Shown one piece after another: positions 1-11,466 of a stretch of 64,000 bases of DNA. The stretch comes from an uncultured Lachnospiraceae bacterium (lineage in GTDB: Bacteria > Bacillota > Clostridia > Lachnospirales > Lachnospiraceae), in assembly GCA_910580005.1 (NCBI GenBank), contig CAJTXH010000001.1, positions 1 through 64,000 of the forward strand, written 5' to 3'. Positions within the stretch are counted from its first letter, which is position 1; every line of letters begins with the position of its first letter. Position numbers and translations under genes: made by a program. Under the pieces are notes generated by a model. It saw only the letters and a list, made by a program, of their open reading frames with translations. It was not told where the DNA came from and searched no databases.

Positions 1-189
1 TATTTTTACATAAACTACATCCTGTGCATCTCTACGCATGTGTTAATAAAGATGCTTTAAAAATCCTTCCCTATTTAATATAGGTATTTTTAGAATTTTC
101 AGGGTTGTTTTACTGTTCAGTTATCAATGTTCTGTTACAGGCTTGTCCTCCTGTTTATGTTGCTGTTCTTTCTTGCGTCAGCATTTATT
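1..189 (-). other. Leader of a leftward transcript, probably an rRNA operon
   Basis: This stretch has no gene. It lies just downstream of a near-consensus minus-strand promoter at 190-218. Read on the minus strand it carries a run ending in TTGATAACTGAACAG, which resembles the leader and spacer segments that flank rRNA genes in Clostridia. I infer that a 16S gene, or another stable RNA gene, lies beyond the left edge. The rRNA itself is not visible, so this is an inference from promoter strength and leader texture. Confidence 0.5.
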
Positions 190-218
190 ACTATACTACT
201 TTTGCAACATCTTGTCAA
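190..218 (-). promoter_or_regulatory. Strong sigma-A type promoter, leftward
   Basis: On the minus strand there is TTGACA (213-218), a 17-base spacer and TATAGT (190-195). The -35 box is perfect and the -10 has one mismatch. It reads away from the tRNA-Ser gene toward the left edge. Such strength, followed by a gene-free leader, suits a stable RNA operon. Confidence 0.7.
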
Positions 219-289
219 TACCTTTTTTTACTTTTTTTAACATTTTTCTAATATATCTTTAAGTAACCTGGTATCAAACAGAGTTGCAA

Positions 290-377
290 CGGAGAAAGAG
301 GGATTTGAACCCTCGCGCCGCGTAAACGACCTACACCCTTAGCAGGGGCGCCTCTTCAGCCTCTTGAGTATTTCTCC
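290..377 (-). tRNA. tRNA-Ser (anticodon GCU)
   Basis: Read on the minus strand, this 88-base segment starts GGAGAAA and ends TTTCTCC followed by a G discriminator, giving a full 7-bp acceptor stem. The anticodon loop CTGCTAA presents GCU, which reads AGC and AGU serine codons. The extra length is the long variable arm expected of a tRNA-Ser. The T arm contains GGTTCAAATCC. No CCA is encoded, since TTG follows the discriminator, so CCA must be added after transcription. Its own promoter lies at 411-439. Confidence 0.95.
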
Positions 378-410
378 AATATTTGGCATCATTACCGCCG
401 AACAAAAATT

Positions 411-439
411 ATTCTAACAATATTTTTATCACTTGTCAA
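411..439 (-). promoter_or_regulatory. Promoter of the tRNA-Ser gene
   Basis: On the minus strand there is TTGACA (434-439), a 17-base spacer and TAGAAT (411-416). It sits 34 bases upstream of the tRNA 5' end, so the tRNA is probably transcribed on its own rather than from the fumarase operon that ends at 539. Confidence 0.7.
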
Positions 440-538
440 CTACTTTTTAGAAATTTTTTAAATTTTTTCTAAAAGCCTCTTTTAAGCTTTAAATATACTC
501 AACTATTGTATGTTATATTATCTTATATGGCAATTAAT

Positions 539-1069
539 TTATACATTATTATATAAATTATTCTTCTTATTATCTATAACTACTATTACAGGAAAATTTT
601 CAACCTCAAGCTTTCTTATAGCTTCTGTGCCAAGATCATTATATGCTATTACCTCTGATTTTTTTATACATTTAGATAATAAAGCCCCTGCTCCTCCTAT
701 TGCAGCAAAATATACAGCATTATTTTTATTCATTGAATTAATAACTTCTTCTGAACGTCTGCCTTTACCTATCATGCCTTTTAACCCATTTTCTAATAAA
801 AGTGGTGTATATTTATCCATTCTGCTGCTTGTTGTAGGACCTGCTGACCCTATTACTTGTCCCTCCCTGGCAGGTGATGGCCCAAGATAATAAATTATAT
901 TGTTCTTTAATTCAAATGGTATTTCCTTACCATCTAATAATGCTTCATACATTCTTTTATGTGCTGCATCCCTTGCAGTATATATAGTACCACTTATATA
1001 CACAAAGTCCCCTGCCAAAAGCCCCTCTGCCACATCTGCAGATATAGGGGCTGTTATATATTTTTCCAT
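539..1069 (-). CDS. Class I fumarate hydratase, beta (C-terminal) subunit
   Basis: This 176-residue protein is the swivelling beta subunit of an iron-sulfur class I fumarase (or the related L(+)-tartrate dehydratase), which interconverts fumarate and malate. The GPTTSSRMD motif at residues 77-85 is typical of the family's substrate-binding loop. The length fits the split two-subunit form; in the E. coli enzyme this domain is fused to the alpha part. It lies 19 bases after the alpha gene on the same strand, so the two are surely one operon. Fumarate and tartrate specificity cannot be told apart from the sequence alone. Confidence 0.93.
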   Translation of the reverse strand: MEKYITAPISADVAEGLLAGDFVYISGTIYTARDAAHKRMYEALLDGKEIPFELKNNIIYYLGPSPAREGQVIGSAGPTTSSRMDKYTPLLLENGLKGMIGKGRRSEEVINSMNKNNAVYFAAIGGAGALLSKCIKKSEVIAYNDLGTEAIRKLEVENFPVIVVIDNKKNNLYNNV

Positions 1070-1088
1070 TATAAAACCTCCAAAATAG

Positions 1089-1931
1089 TTATATAACCCT
1101 TGTCTTATGCCTGTTTACATGGCAACACATATTTACTGCTACTGGAAGCCCTGCTATATGTGACGGGTAAACTTCAATATTAATGCCTAGTGCTGTTGTA
1201 CTTCCGCCAAGGCCTCCTGGCCCAGTTCCCAGGCTGTTAATTTCGTTTAATAATTCATCTTCAAGCTTTTTAATATGTTCCAGGCTGTTGTGTGAATTAA
1301 TATCCCTTATAAGTGCCTTTTTGGCAAGGATTGTACATTTTTCAAATGTACCCCCTATGCCAACACCTATTACAAGAGGAGGACACGCATTAGGTCCTGC
1401 AAGCTTTACAGTTTCAATAACTGCTTCTTTTACGCCTTCTATACCATCAGAAGGTTTTAACATATAAACACGGCTCATATTTTCACTCCCAAACCCTTTC
1501 GGGGCAACAGTAATTTCAAGCTGGTCACCAGGCACAATTTCATAATGTATTATTCCAGGAGTATTATCATTAGTATTTTTCCGTATTAAAGGGTCACCTA
1601 CGACAGATTTTCTTAAATATCCTTCTGCATACCCCTGCCGTATCCCTTCATTAACAGCATCTTCTATACAACATCCTTCTATATGCACATCCTGCCCTAT
1701 TTTTAAAAATACAACAGCCATTCCTGTGTCCTGGCATATTGGTATATTTTCATTTTCAGCAATATACATATTTTCTTTTAACTGCTCTAATATCTTCCTG
1801 CCAGTCCCACTGGTTTCAGACAAGGCAGCCGAAATAATACTGTCTTTAACATCAGGGGAAAGCGTATAATTAGCTTCTATGCACATTTCTTTAATATTTT
1901 TTATAATTATATCTGTTGTAATATTTCTCAT
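1089..1931 (-). CDS. Class I fumarate hydratase, alpha (N-terminal) subunit
   Basis: This 280-residue protein is the alpha subunit that carries the [4Fe-4S] cluster of class I fumarases. The three expected ligand cysteines are visible in ICQDTG, NACPPL and NMCCH near the C-terminus. I use the ATG at 1931 (MRNITTD) because AGACAGGG lies just upstream of it. An in-frame ATG ten codons earlier (1961) has no ribosome binding site. It precedes the beta subunit by 19 bases and lies 98 bases downstream of gyrA on the same strand, so partial read-through from gyrA is possible. The oxygen-labile cluster suits an anaerobe. Confidence 0.93.
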   Translation of the reverse strand: MRNITTDIIIKNIKEMCIEANYTLSPDVKDSIISAALSETSGTGRKILEQLKENMYIAENENIPICQDTGMAVVFLKIGQDVHIEGCCIEDAVNEGIRQGYAEGYLRKSVVGDPLIRKNTNDNTPGIIHYEIVPGDQLEITVAPKGFGSENMSRVYMLKPSDGIEGVKEAVIETVKLAGPNACPPLVIGVGIGGTFEKCTILAKKALIRDINSHNSLEHIKKLEDELLNEINSLGTGPGGLGGSTTALGINIEVYPSHIAGLPVAVNMCCHVNRHKTRVI

Positions 1932-2029
1932 ACCTATACCCTGTCTTTCTTTGTTCTGCATGCATCACTTAATACTTGTTACTATTCATGGATATGCCTG
2001 TTCATAGTAGCAAATAGAACTTATCAGCA

Positions 2030-4516
2030 TTAGTTCCTGTTGCCAGATGTTTCTTCCCCTTCTTCTGGAATTGTATCACGTACTCTTGTCATGCTTGCAA
2101 CTACAATATCTTTCTTTTCAGAGTCCATATCAATAAGCTTAACACCAGATGTTACACGACCTAATATTGAAACTTCACTGACCATAAGCTGTATTATTAT
2201 TCCCTCAGTGTTGATAATCATAACCTCGTTATCTTCATTTATCGCTTTGGCTGCTACAACATTACCAGTTTTACCAGTAATCTTGTAACATTTAATACCC
2301 TTGCCGCCACGTTTCTGTAAAGGAAATTCACTAATTTCTGTACGCTTGCCCATTCCAAATTCTGATACAAACAACATAAAACTGCCCTGGGAACTTAGCT
2401 GCATTGCAACTACTTCATCGTCATATGACAAATTCATACCTATTACACCCATAGATGCCCTGCCTGTAGAACGTACATCTTTTTCATTAAACCTTATGCA
2501 GTGGCCATGCTTTGTTACCATAATTATATCTTGGCAGTCATTGGTTACTTTAACTTCTATAAGTTCATCATCATCACGCAGGTTTATTGCCTGTAGTCCG
2601 GATTTTCTTATATTCCTGTATTCACTTGCTAGTGTTTTCTTCACCAGTCCATTTTTAGTTGCCATAAATAAATATGTTTCATCATCAAGTTCACTCATTG
2701 TTATCATGGCAGTAATTTTTTCCCCTGGCATTAGCTGTATAAGGTTAATTATAGCTGTACCACGTGCTGGCCTGCCACTTTCTGGTATTTCATATGCTTT
2801 TATTTTATAAGAACGCCCTGTATTAGTAAAAAACATAATATCATGATGTGTAGTTGTCATGACCATACGCTCAATGTAATCATCATCAATAGTTTGCATA
2901 CCCTTTATGCCTTTACCTCCACGGTGCTGGCTCTTAAAATTATCAACAGGCATACGTTTAATATAGCCTAGCTTGGTCATGGTTATTATCGTATTCTGCT
3001 TTGTTACAAGGTCTTCAACAGATATGTCATATTCATCATACCCAACAGATGTCCTTCTGTCATCACCATATTTATTACGTATCTCAATAATTTCTTCTTT
3101 TATAACATCCAGGAGAACATTACGGTCTGAAAGTATTCTTTTATATTCTGCTATTTTTTCCTGTAGTTCTGCATATTCGTTTTCTATTTTCTCTCTTTCC
3201 AGGCCTGTAAGCGCACGTAGCCTCATATCAACTATTGCCTGTGCCTGTGCATCAGTAAGTGAAAATCTTCCAGATAGTTTTTCCTTAGCCTCTGCTGTAC
3301 TTTTTGATGAACGTATAATTGATATAACTTCATCAATATTATCAAGGGCAATTAACAAACCCTCTAAAATATGTGCCCTTTCCTCTGCCTTATTAAGTTC
3401 ATATTTTGTGCGGCGTGTTACTACTTCTTCCTGGTGCTTAAGGTAATATTTAAGCATCTGGAGTATATTCATAACAACAGGCTCATTATTAACAAGTGCA
3501 AGCATAATTACCCCGAATGTATCTTGTAACTGTGTATGTTTATAGAGCTGGTTAAGGACGATATTAGGGTTTACATCCCTCCTTAACTCAATACATACCC
3601 TCATTCCCTCCCTGCTTGTTTCATCACGCAGGTCTGTTATGCCATCAACTCTTTTGTCACGGTGCAGTTCTGAAATTTTTTCAATAAGTTTTGCCTTATT
3701 TACCATATATGGAAGCTCAGTAACTACTATCCTGTTTTTTCCATTGTCCATTGGCTCAATATTGGTAACTGCACGTACCCTTATTTTACCACGCCCTGTC
3801 CTGTATGCCTGTTCTATTCCCTTTGTACCCAGAATTTCTGCACCAGTTGGAAAATCTGGCCCTTTTATAATGTCTAATATCTCCTCCATAGCTGTTTCTT
3901 TATCCGACTGTACATTTTCAATAATCTTTAAAACGCCATCTATAACTTCCTTTAAGTTATGTGGAGGTATATTAGTAGCCATTCCTACTGCAATTCCTGA
4001 TGTACCATTTACAAGAAGATTGGGAAATCTTGAAGGCAGGACTACTGGCTCTTTTTCTGTTTCGTCAAAGTTAGGTACAAAATCTACAGTATCTTTATTA
4101 ATGTCAGCAAGCATTTCCATTGAAATTTTACTAAGCCTTGCCTCTGTATAACGCATTGCCGCAGCCCCATCACCGTCCACAGAGCCAAAATTACCATGGC
4201 CGTCTACTAATGGATACCTTGTTGACCAGTCCTGTGCAAGGTTTACCAGTGCACCATAAATAGAGCTGTCACCATGAGGATGGTATTTACCCATTGTATC
4301 ACCAACAATACGTGCACATTTACGGTGCGGTTTGTCAGGGCCATTATTAAGTTCAATCATTGCATACATAATACGCCTCTGTACAGGTTTAAGACCATCC
4401 CTTACATCAGGAAGTGCTCTTGAAGCAATAACAGACATAGCATAATCTATGTATGACTCTTCCATAGTGTCCTTTAAATCAACATCACTTATTTTGTCAA
4501 ATATCTTTTCATCCAT
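2030..4516 (-). CDS. gyrA: DNA gyrase subunit A
   Basis: This 828-residue protein is the breakage-reunion subunit of gyrase, which introduces negative supercoils. The N-terminal block contains [10 protein letters not shown] and the catalytic tyrosine in MRYTEAR (Tyr123). The C-terminal half is the DNA-wrapping beta-pinwheel, with GyrA-box-like segments around [10 protein letters not shown] and QKRGGKGIK. The length is typical. The start is set by GGAGG seven bases before the ATG. It follows gyrB by 70 bases in the conserved origin order, so the two subunits are probably co-transcribed. Confidence 0.98.
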   Translation of the reverse strand: MDEKIFDKISDVDLKDTMEESYIDYAMSVIASRALPDVRDGLKPVQRRIMYAMIELNNGPDKPHRKCARIVGDTMGKYHPHGDSSIYGALVNLAQDWSTRYPLVDGHGNFGSVDGDGAAAMRYTEARLSKISMEMLADINKDTVDFVPNFDETEKEPVVLPSRFPNLLVNGTSGIAVGMATNIPPHNLKEVIDGVLKIIENVQSDKETAMEEILDIIKGPDFPTGAEILGTKGIEQAYRTGRGKIRVRAVTNIEPMDNGKNRIVVTELPYMVNKAKLIEKISELHRDKRVDGITDLRDETSREGMRVCIELRRDVNPNIVLNQLYKHTQLQDTFGVIMLALVNNEPVVMNILQMLKYYLKHQEEVVTRRTKYELNKAEERAHILEGLLIALDNIDEVISIIRSSKSTAEAKEKLSGRFSLTDAQAQAIVDMRLRALTGLEREKIENEYAELQEKIAEYKRILSDRNVLLDVIKEEIIEIRNKYGDDRRTSVGYDEYDISVEDLVTKQNTIITMTKLGYIKRMPVDNFKSQHRGGKGIKGMQTIDDDYIERMVMTTTHHDIMFFTNTGRSYKIKAYEIPESGRPARGTAIINLIQLMPGEKITAMITMSELDDETYLFMATKNGLVKKTLASEYRNIRKSGLQAINLRDDDELIEVKVTNDCQDIIMVTKHGHCIRFNEKDVRSTGRASMGVIGMNLSYDDEVVAMQLSSQGSFMLFVSEFGMGKRTEISEFPLQKRGGKGIKCYKITGKTGNVVAAKAINEDNEVMIINTEGIIIQLMVSEVSILGRVTSGVKLIDMDSEKKDIVVASMTRVRDTIPEEGEETSGNRN

Positions 4517-4586
4517 TATTAATCCTCCATGCCTACAGAAACGGCATTAATAGAGATAATTCCAGCCTAACTCTATTCTGCATCTG

Positions 4587-6530
<1,944 letters not shown>

Positions 6531-6572
6531 CTATACGGAATACAAGCCTGGGCGCACGTATACAGGCCTGCA

Positions 6573-7658
6573 TTATTTTTCAAGAATAACAGTACCATCC
6601 ATTATACGGAAAACTTTATCAAGTGAAAGCCTGCTGTCAATAAACTCTTCCAGGCCTGTACATGTTATTATTGTCTGTATATCATTAATACTATCTAGTA
6701 AATAGTTTTGCCTGTTTCTGTCCAGTTCAGACAAAACATCATCCAATAAAAGAACTGGTGTATCATTTGTTACTTCTTTTACAAGTTCTATTTCTGCAAG
6801 TTTCAAAGATAGTGCACAAGTCCTCTGCTGGCCCTGTGAACCATATTTCCTTATATCTACACCATTATTTATAAAACATAAATCATCTTTATGTGGTCCT
6901 GTGCTTGTTGACAAAAAATGTAAATCTTTCTCCCTGGCTTTTTTTAAAGCAAAAAGAAAATTTTCTGCTTCTACATCTGGCTCATATAAAAGTTCTATAT
7001 GCTCCCTGCCACCAGTAAGTCTTTCATTTATTTTTTTAGTTATTATAGATAATTTTTGAATAAATTTCTCACGTGCAATAATAACTTTTGAACCAAACTC
7101 AGTTAATTTTTCATCCCATATATCCAGTGTATTGCATAAAGATGGTTTAAAACTAATTTGTTTTAAAAGTTTGTTCCTTTGCATAAGAGCTTTATTATAT
7201 TCTCCCAGCTCATATAGATAAACTTTATCAAGCTGTGACAGTTCAAGGTTTATAAAACGCCTTCTTTCAGATGGTCCGTTCTTCACGATTTTTAAATCCT
7301 CAGGTGAAAAAAATATTATATTTACAAGCCCTAAAAGCTCACTTGAACGTTTTATAGGAATACCATCTATTGCTATTCCTTTTGCCTTGCTCTGCCGTAG
7401 ATGTATATCTATTTTATGCTGTATCTGTTTTTTCTCAATAAACATACGTATGTGTGATTCATCATTTCCAAGTTTTATAAGTTCCTTATCCTTGCACCCT
7501 TTGTGTGATTTTGTAGTACCACACACAAAAACAGCTTCGAGGATATTTGTCTTTCCCTGGGCATTATCACCATAAAGTATATTTGTACGGCTGTGAAATT
7601 CAAGTTTTGCATTGTTATAATTTCTAAAACTGCCAACTTCAACAGAATTAATCTCCAT
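6573..7658 (-). CDS. recF: DNA replication and repair protein RecF
   Basis: This 361-residue SMC-like ATPase helps load RecA at gaps in single-stranded DNA. Walker A is GDNAQGKTN near residue 35, the ABC-type signature lies in YGSQGQQRT, and Walker B is in LLLDDVLSELD. The length matches Bacillus RecF. It is packed between yaaA (12-base gap) and gyrB on the same strand, as in most Firmicute origin clusters, so it is probably expressed with dnaN and gyrase. Confidence 0.97.
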   Translation of the reverse strand: MEINSVEVGSFRNYNNAKLEFHSRTNILYGDNAQGKTNILEAVFVCGTTKSHKGCKDKELIKLGNDESHIRMFIEKKQIQHKIDIHLRQSKAKGIAIDGIPIKRSSELLGLVNIIFFSPEDLKIVKNGPSERRRFINLELSQLDKVYLYELGEYNKALMQRNKLLKQISFKPSLCNTLDIWDEKLTEFGSKVIIAREKFIQKLSIITKKINERLTGGREHIELLYEPDVEAENFLFALKKAREKDLHFLSTSTGPHKDDLCFINNGVDIRKYGSQGQQRTCALSLKLAEIELVKEVTNDTPVLLLDDVLSELDRNRQNYLLDSINDIQTIITCTGLEEFIDSRLSLDKVFRIMDGTVILEK

Positions 7659-7670
7659 AAATTTTAATCC

Positions 7671-7883
7671 CTATGCCTTGCTAACTGTTACCTGGCTGCC
7701 ATTGTACTCAAAAATATCACCAACATAAAGTTTCCTGCCTCTTCTTGTGTCAGTTCCACCATTAACCTTTACTTCTCCATTCTGTACAACAACCTTAGCT
7801 TCAATGCCTGATGAAACAAGGCCTGCAAGTTTTAATGCTTGTCCAAGTTTAATAAAATCATCTTTTATTGTTATATTTTGCAT
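7671..7883 (-). CDS. yaaA: S4-domain RNA-binding protein YaaA
   Basis: This 70-residue protein is almost entirely an S4 RNA-binding domain (LGQALKLAGL, then VVQNGEVKVNG). In Bacillus the equivalent small gene between dnaN and recF has been linked to ribosome assembly, but its exact role here is inferred only from position. I use the ATG at 7883 because GAGGG lies five bases upstream; the ATG four codons earlier lacks a ribosome binding site. Confidence 0.92.
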   Translation of the reverse strand: MQNITIKDDFIKLGQALKLAGLVSSGIEAKVVVQNGEVKVNGGTDTRRGRKLYVGDIFEYNGSQVTVSKA

Positions 7884-7936
7884 AAATTCCCTCATTTCTG
7901 CGCTGCCTTTTGTGCATAATCCAACTCCATATAAGG

Positions 7937-9040
7937 TTAAATATTAAAATTAACAGGAAGGATAAGATATATATATGTTTCTTCTTTATCCCTTATAAAA
8001 CATGGAGCTTTAGGGTTTATCATATACATAGTTATTTCTTCTTCATCAATAACCCTGAGTGCATCCATAAGAAACCTTGGATTAAAACCAATAAGTATAT
8101 CCTTGCCTTCTTTTGCTGCATCAATTTCTTCATCCATAGAACCTATAGAAGAATTTATTGCAAATCCCATGCTGTTATCTTTCACATCAATTATTACAGG
8201 TTTTTTTTCAGATTCTTTTATAAGAAGTGTAGTCCTGTCAATACAATCAAGCATTTCTCTTTTATTAACTGTAACTTTAGTTTCATAATCACTTGACAGC
8301 ATTTTATCAATTTTATAATATTCCCCTTCTATAAGCCTTGATAAAACAATGGTATTTTCAAATTCAAAAAGTACATGTTTATCTGTAAAAAATATATGTA
8401 CCTCATCTTCCCTGCCACCTGAAAGTATCTTAACAATTTCATTAAGTGTCTTACCCGGAATAATAACACTTATATTTCCATATGTTTCATTAAGTATAAT
8501 TTTTCTTATAGAGATCCGGTGACCATCTAATGAAACAATTTTTAATTCATTGCCATGTATTTCAATCAGTTCCCCAGTCATAACTTTTGTATTTTCATTA
8601 TCAGATATTGAAAATACAGTCTGTCTTATTATTTCCTTTAATGTAAATTGGGATATTACAACCTTATTTTGTTTATATATTTGTGGAAGGAAAGGAAATT
8701 CTTCAGCAGATTTGGCTGAAATATTAAATTTGGCTTTGCCACAGCTTATATTAAGGTTATAATTATTATCTACATTTATATTTACTTCGTCAGAGGGAAG
8801 CTTACGTACAATTTCAGACAAGACTTTAGCACCAGCAGCAACTGAACCTTCTTCAATTATCCTGCCTTCTATAATAGTTTCAATGCCAATCTCAAGGTCA
8901 TTGGCTGTAAGTTTTATCCTGCCTTCTTTTACTTCAATAACAATGCAATCAAGTATTTCCATTGTAGATTTATTAGGTACTGCTTTTAATACTATATTTA
9001 TACCTTCTAAAAGCTGTTGCTTGCCACAGATTATATTCAT
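7937..9040 (-). CDS. dnaN: DNA polymerase III sliding clamp (beta subunit)
   Basis: This 367-residue protein forms the ring-shaped processivity clamp of the replicative polymerase. It shows the three-fold clamp architecture and the conserved end MINPKAPCFI..YLILPVN. The start is supported by AAAGGAG nine bases upstream. A DnaA-box-like nonamer (TTATACACA) sits between that ribosome binding site and the start codon, which may tie clamp expression to DnaA. dnaA lies upstream across a 286-base gap. Confidence 0.98.
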   Translation of the reverse strand: MNIICGKQQLLEGINIVLKAVPNKSTMEILDCIVIEVKEGRIKLTANDLEIGIETIIEGRIIEEGSVAAGAKVLSEIVRKLPSDEVNINVDNNYNLNISCGKAKFNISAKSAEEFPFLPQIYKQNKVVISQFTLKEIIRQTVFSISDNENTKVMTGELIEIHGNELKIVSLDGHRISIRKIILNETYGNISVIIPGKTLNEIVKILSGGREDEVHIFFTDKHVLFEFENTIVLSRLIEGEYYKIDKMLSSDYETKVTVNKREMLDCIDRTTLLIKESEKKPVIIDVKDNSMGFAINSSIGSMDEEIDAAKEGKDILIGFNPRFLMDALRVIDEEEITMYMINPKAPCFIRDKEETYIYLILPVNFNI

Positions 9041-9049
9041 TGTGTATAA
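9041..9049 (-). promoter_or_regulatory. DnaA-box-like nonamer in the dnaN ribosome binding region
   Basis: TTATACACA on the minus strand matches the relaxed DnaA box TTATNCACA. It fills the space between the AAAGGAG and ATG of dnaN. Binding is inferred, not shown; one match to a nine-base degenerate site can occur by chance in AT-rich DNA. Confidence 0.4.
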
Positions 9050-9326
9050 CTCCTTTCGGGTTTTTCTAAAAAAAATAAAATAAAAAATATATAAAATTAC
9101 AGCAGCAGCCGTAGTAGGGGCTGTTGAAAAGTTGAAAAGTGCTTCCGGTCTTAGAAACCATTAAAAAATCCGGCTTTGATAACACATTTGGTAACTTTCT
9201 GATAGCTGTTGAAAAGCCAATATTTATAAACATTGCAAATATTTTCCTAAAATGGCGTAATTTCATATTTCCTCAGAAAATGTTTATTTGTGCATTCTTA
9301 ATCAACACTATTGTTGATAATCCAAA
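9050..9326. other. dnaA-dnaN intergenic region with two adjacent inverted repeats
   Basis: I see no convincing gene here. The dnaA end of the gap has two abutting dyads: a perfect 22-base palindrome at 9318-9339 that includes the dnaA stop codon, and a 7-bp stem with a 4-base loop at 9301-9318 (ATCAACA / TGTTGAT). On the minus strand neither is followed by a T-run, so a simple intrinsic terminator is unlikely. The sequence near 9110-9130 is GC-rich for this genome and partly self-complementary. Confidence 0.5.
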
Positions 9327-10703
9327 CTAGTTTGGATTAATTTTTTTATTAAGGACATCAAGGGTTTTTTTAAGCTCTTCGTTGTCCTGGCCGTTTTTAA
9401 GTTTTTTTTCTATTAGTTCAATACTATGCAGTATGGTAGAATGATGCCGGTTGCCTAATTTGCTTCCTATATCAGCAAGTGAATTTCCTGTAAGTTCCCG
9501 GCACAAATACATGCATATATGGCGTGGGAATACAATATTGGAATTACGTTTGGAGGATAGCAAATCTTTAACAGTAATTCCAAAATGGTCTGCAACAGTT
9601 TCGGAAATATATTCTACAGTTATTTCCCTTCGCATATTAGGATTTATCATATCTGCAAGTGCTTCTTTGGCAAGTTCCATAGTAATTTCTTTATCACAAA
9701 GGTTGGAAAAAGATATTACTTTATTAATTGCACCCTGTAGCTCCCTTATATTAGAAACAATATTGCTTGCAATATAATCCAGTATATTATCATCAAGAGT
9801 TATATTTTCTTCTGATACCTTTTTGCGTAGTATTGCCATACGTGTTTCGTATGTTGGCTGTTTCACATCTACAGTAAGTCCCATTTCAAAACGTGAACGA
9901 AGCCTTTCTTCAAGCATTGTCATGGTCGAGGGATGCTTATCACTTGATATAATTATCTGTTTCTGTGATTCATACAAGTGGTTAAATGTATGAAAAAATT
10001 CAAGCTGTGTTGATTCTTTTCCTATAATAAATTGTATATCATCTATTAAAAGAACATCAACATTCCTGTATTTATTACGAAACTCCTGGCGGGCTGTTGA
10101 ATGTTCATTTTTACTATCACGTACTGCGTCCACTATTTCATTAGTAAAAGTTTCACTTGTAACATATATAACCTTTTTGCTTTTATCATTTTCAAGGATG
10201 TAATTGGCTATTGCATGCATAAGATGTGTCTTGCCAAGTCCAGGCCCTCCGTATATAAACAACGGGTTATAAGTATCTCCAGGTTCTTCAGCTACTTTAA
10301 GTGACGCAGCATGTGCATAATCATTATTATCACCTACGATAAATGTATCAAAAGTATAATTGGGGTTTATAGAAGGGTTTAAACGCACTTTTTTTAAATC
10401 CTTTTCCTGTAGCTGGTCATTATTTTTTAAATCCAGGGCAGTCAGCGAAATGTAAGAAAGTTCGTAATGCACACCTGTTATTTCTTCTATTGCAACTGAT
10501 AAAAACCTGTTATATTTTTTTTCTATAAAAGATTTGCTGTTGCCAATATTTATATCATCTATTAAAATAGTAATTTTATTGTCCTCTACCGAATATATAC
10601 TTAAAATTTTAATGAAAGTGCGGTATGAAACATCTGTAATATCAAAACTTACTTTCATATGTTCTAGTATTTCTTCCCACCTTTGATACAGTTCATTTTC
10701 CAA
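9327..10703 (-). CDS. dnaA: Chromosomal replication initiator DnaA
   Basis: This 458-residue AAA+ protein binds DnaA boxes and opens the origin. Walker A is GGPGLGKTH, Walker B is VLLIDDIQF, and the C-terminal DNA-binding domain carries the signature RHHSTILHSI. The start is a TTG with GAGGT eight bases upstream; the nearby ATG at 10696 is out of frame. A weak start may hold down DnaA levels. The stop codon lies inside a 22-base palindrome. The oriC box cluster lies directly upstream, as in Bacillus. Confidence 0.98.
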   Translation of the reverse strand: MENELYQRWEEILEHMKVSFDITDVSYRTFIKILSIYSVEDNKITILIDDINIGNSKSFIEKKYNRFLSVAIEEITGVHYELSYISLTALDLKNNDQLQEKDLKKVRLNPSINPNYTFDTFIVGDNNDYAHAASLKVAEEPGDTYNPLFIYGGPGLGKTHLMHAIANYILENDKSKKVIYVTSETFTNEIVDAVRDSKNEHSTARQEFRNKYRNVDVLLIDDIQFIIGKESTQLEFFHTFNHLYESQKQIIISSDKHPSTMTMLEERLRSRFEMGLTVDVKQPTYETRMAILRKKVSEENITLDDNILDYIASNIVSNIRELQGAINKVISFSNLCDKEITMELAKEALADMINPNMRREITVEYISETVADHFGITVKDLLSSKRNSNIVFPRHICMYLCRELTGNSLADIGSKLGNRHHSTILHSIELIEKKLKNGQDNEELKKTLDVLNKKINPN

Positions 10704-11387
10704 AGTTTTATACCTCGTTTCCCAGTCTGAATATCTTTAAAGTAAATTGGTTTTCTGCGATAGGCGAAATTATCACATCATATAGTCCATTTTATATCAA
10801 ATAAGTAGAAAATACAAGCTAAATGGAAGAATAAAGCTTGTTAATATGTGAATTTAATTTTGTGTGGGTTTTGTTGATAAGTATATTAATTGTGTATTTA
10901 ACAACTTTCCGGCAGTTATTAACACTAAATCCACAAAAATTGTGGATAACTATGTAAAGTGTTAAAAAGTAAAAAAAATGTCGGGTTTTTGCTTAAAAAG
11001 TGGATACTGTGGATAACTTTGTGGATAACTGTGGAAAGTTATCAGACAGAGATTATAGTTATCCACAAATTGTGCACAATTTGTTCATAACTTATTGCAA
11101 AGAACAATATTATCTACAAAAGTAGATGGCTGTGTTTATTAAATCAGGCTTATTTCTTCATATTGTGGATTTCGTTATTCTTAACATGTAGAATAACAAT
11201 ATTATAAAATAGTTTCTTCCTATTATAATGTGTTTAAAATAATTAACAAGTCCACTATACTGGGTATTAACAAAAATAACATGTGGATAATATTGTGGAT
11301 AAGTTCCGGATATTATGATATACCTGGTGTATTTGGCATAGATTATGAAAAAATTTATGAAACAGATGTTTTTTAGGCATATTTTAC
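10704..11387. other. Chromosomal replication origin (oriC)
   Basis: This long gap between divergent dnaA and rpmH holds six perfect TTATCCACA boxes. They lie at 10941-10949, 11008-11016, 11020-11028, 11282-11290 and 11294-11302 (all minus) and at 11059-11067 (plus). Two pairs share exactly 12-base phasing. A near match, TGTGGAAAG, follows at 11030. Between the two groups, at about 11100-11280, the DNA is extremely AT-rich and is the best candidate for the unwinding element. No coding sequence is seen. The flanking genes diverge, as expected for bidirectional replication. Confidence 0.95.
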
Positions 11388-11416
11388 TTGACGAAATAGA
11401 ATTTTGCTAATATAAT
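11388..11416 (+). promoter_or_regulatory. Promoter of rpmH
   Basis: TTGACG (11388-11393), a 17-base spacer and a perfect TATAAT (11411-11416). It is followed by a 50-base leader and AAGGAGGTG before rpmH. It probably drives rpmH-rnpA-yidD and further genes. Confidence 0.85.
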
Positions 11417-11466
11417 ATGAGATACACGTGATTTTGCGTATTTAATAAAAAGGAGGTGCTTTAAGA

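Noticed and set aside
7910..8296. Plus-strand ORFs opposite dnaN
   Set aside because: They are antisense shadows of a strongly conserved gene, with unlikely Phe/Ile/Lys/Tyr-rich composition and no ribosome binding sites.
9066..9266. 66-codon minus-strand ORF in the dnaA-dnaN gap
   Set aside because: No ribosome binding site, biased composition and no recognisable motif; the gap is better explained by regulatory structure.
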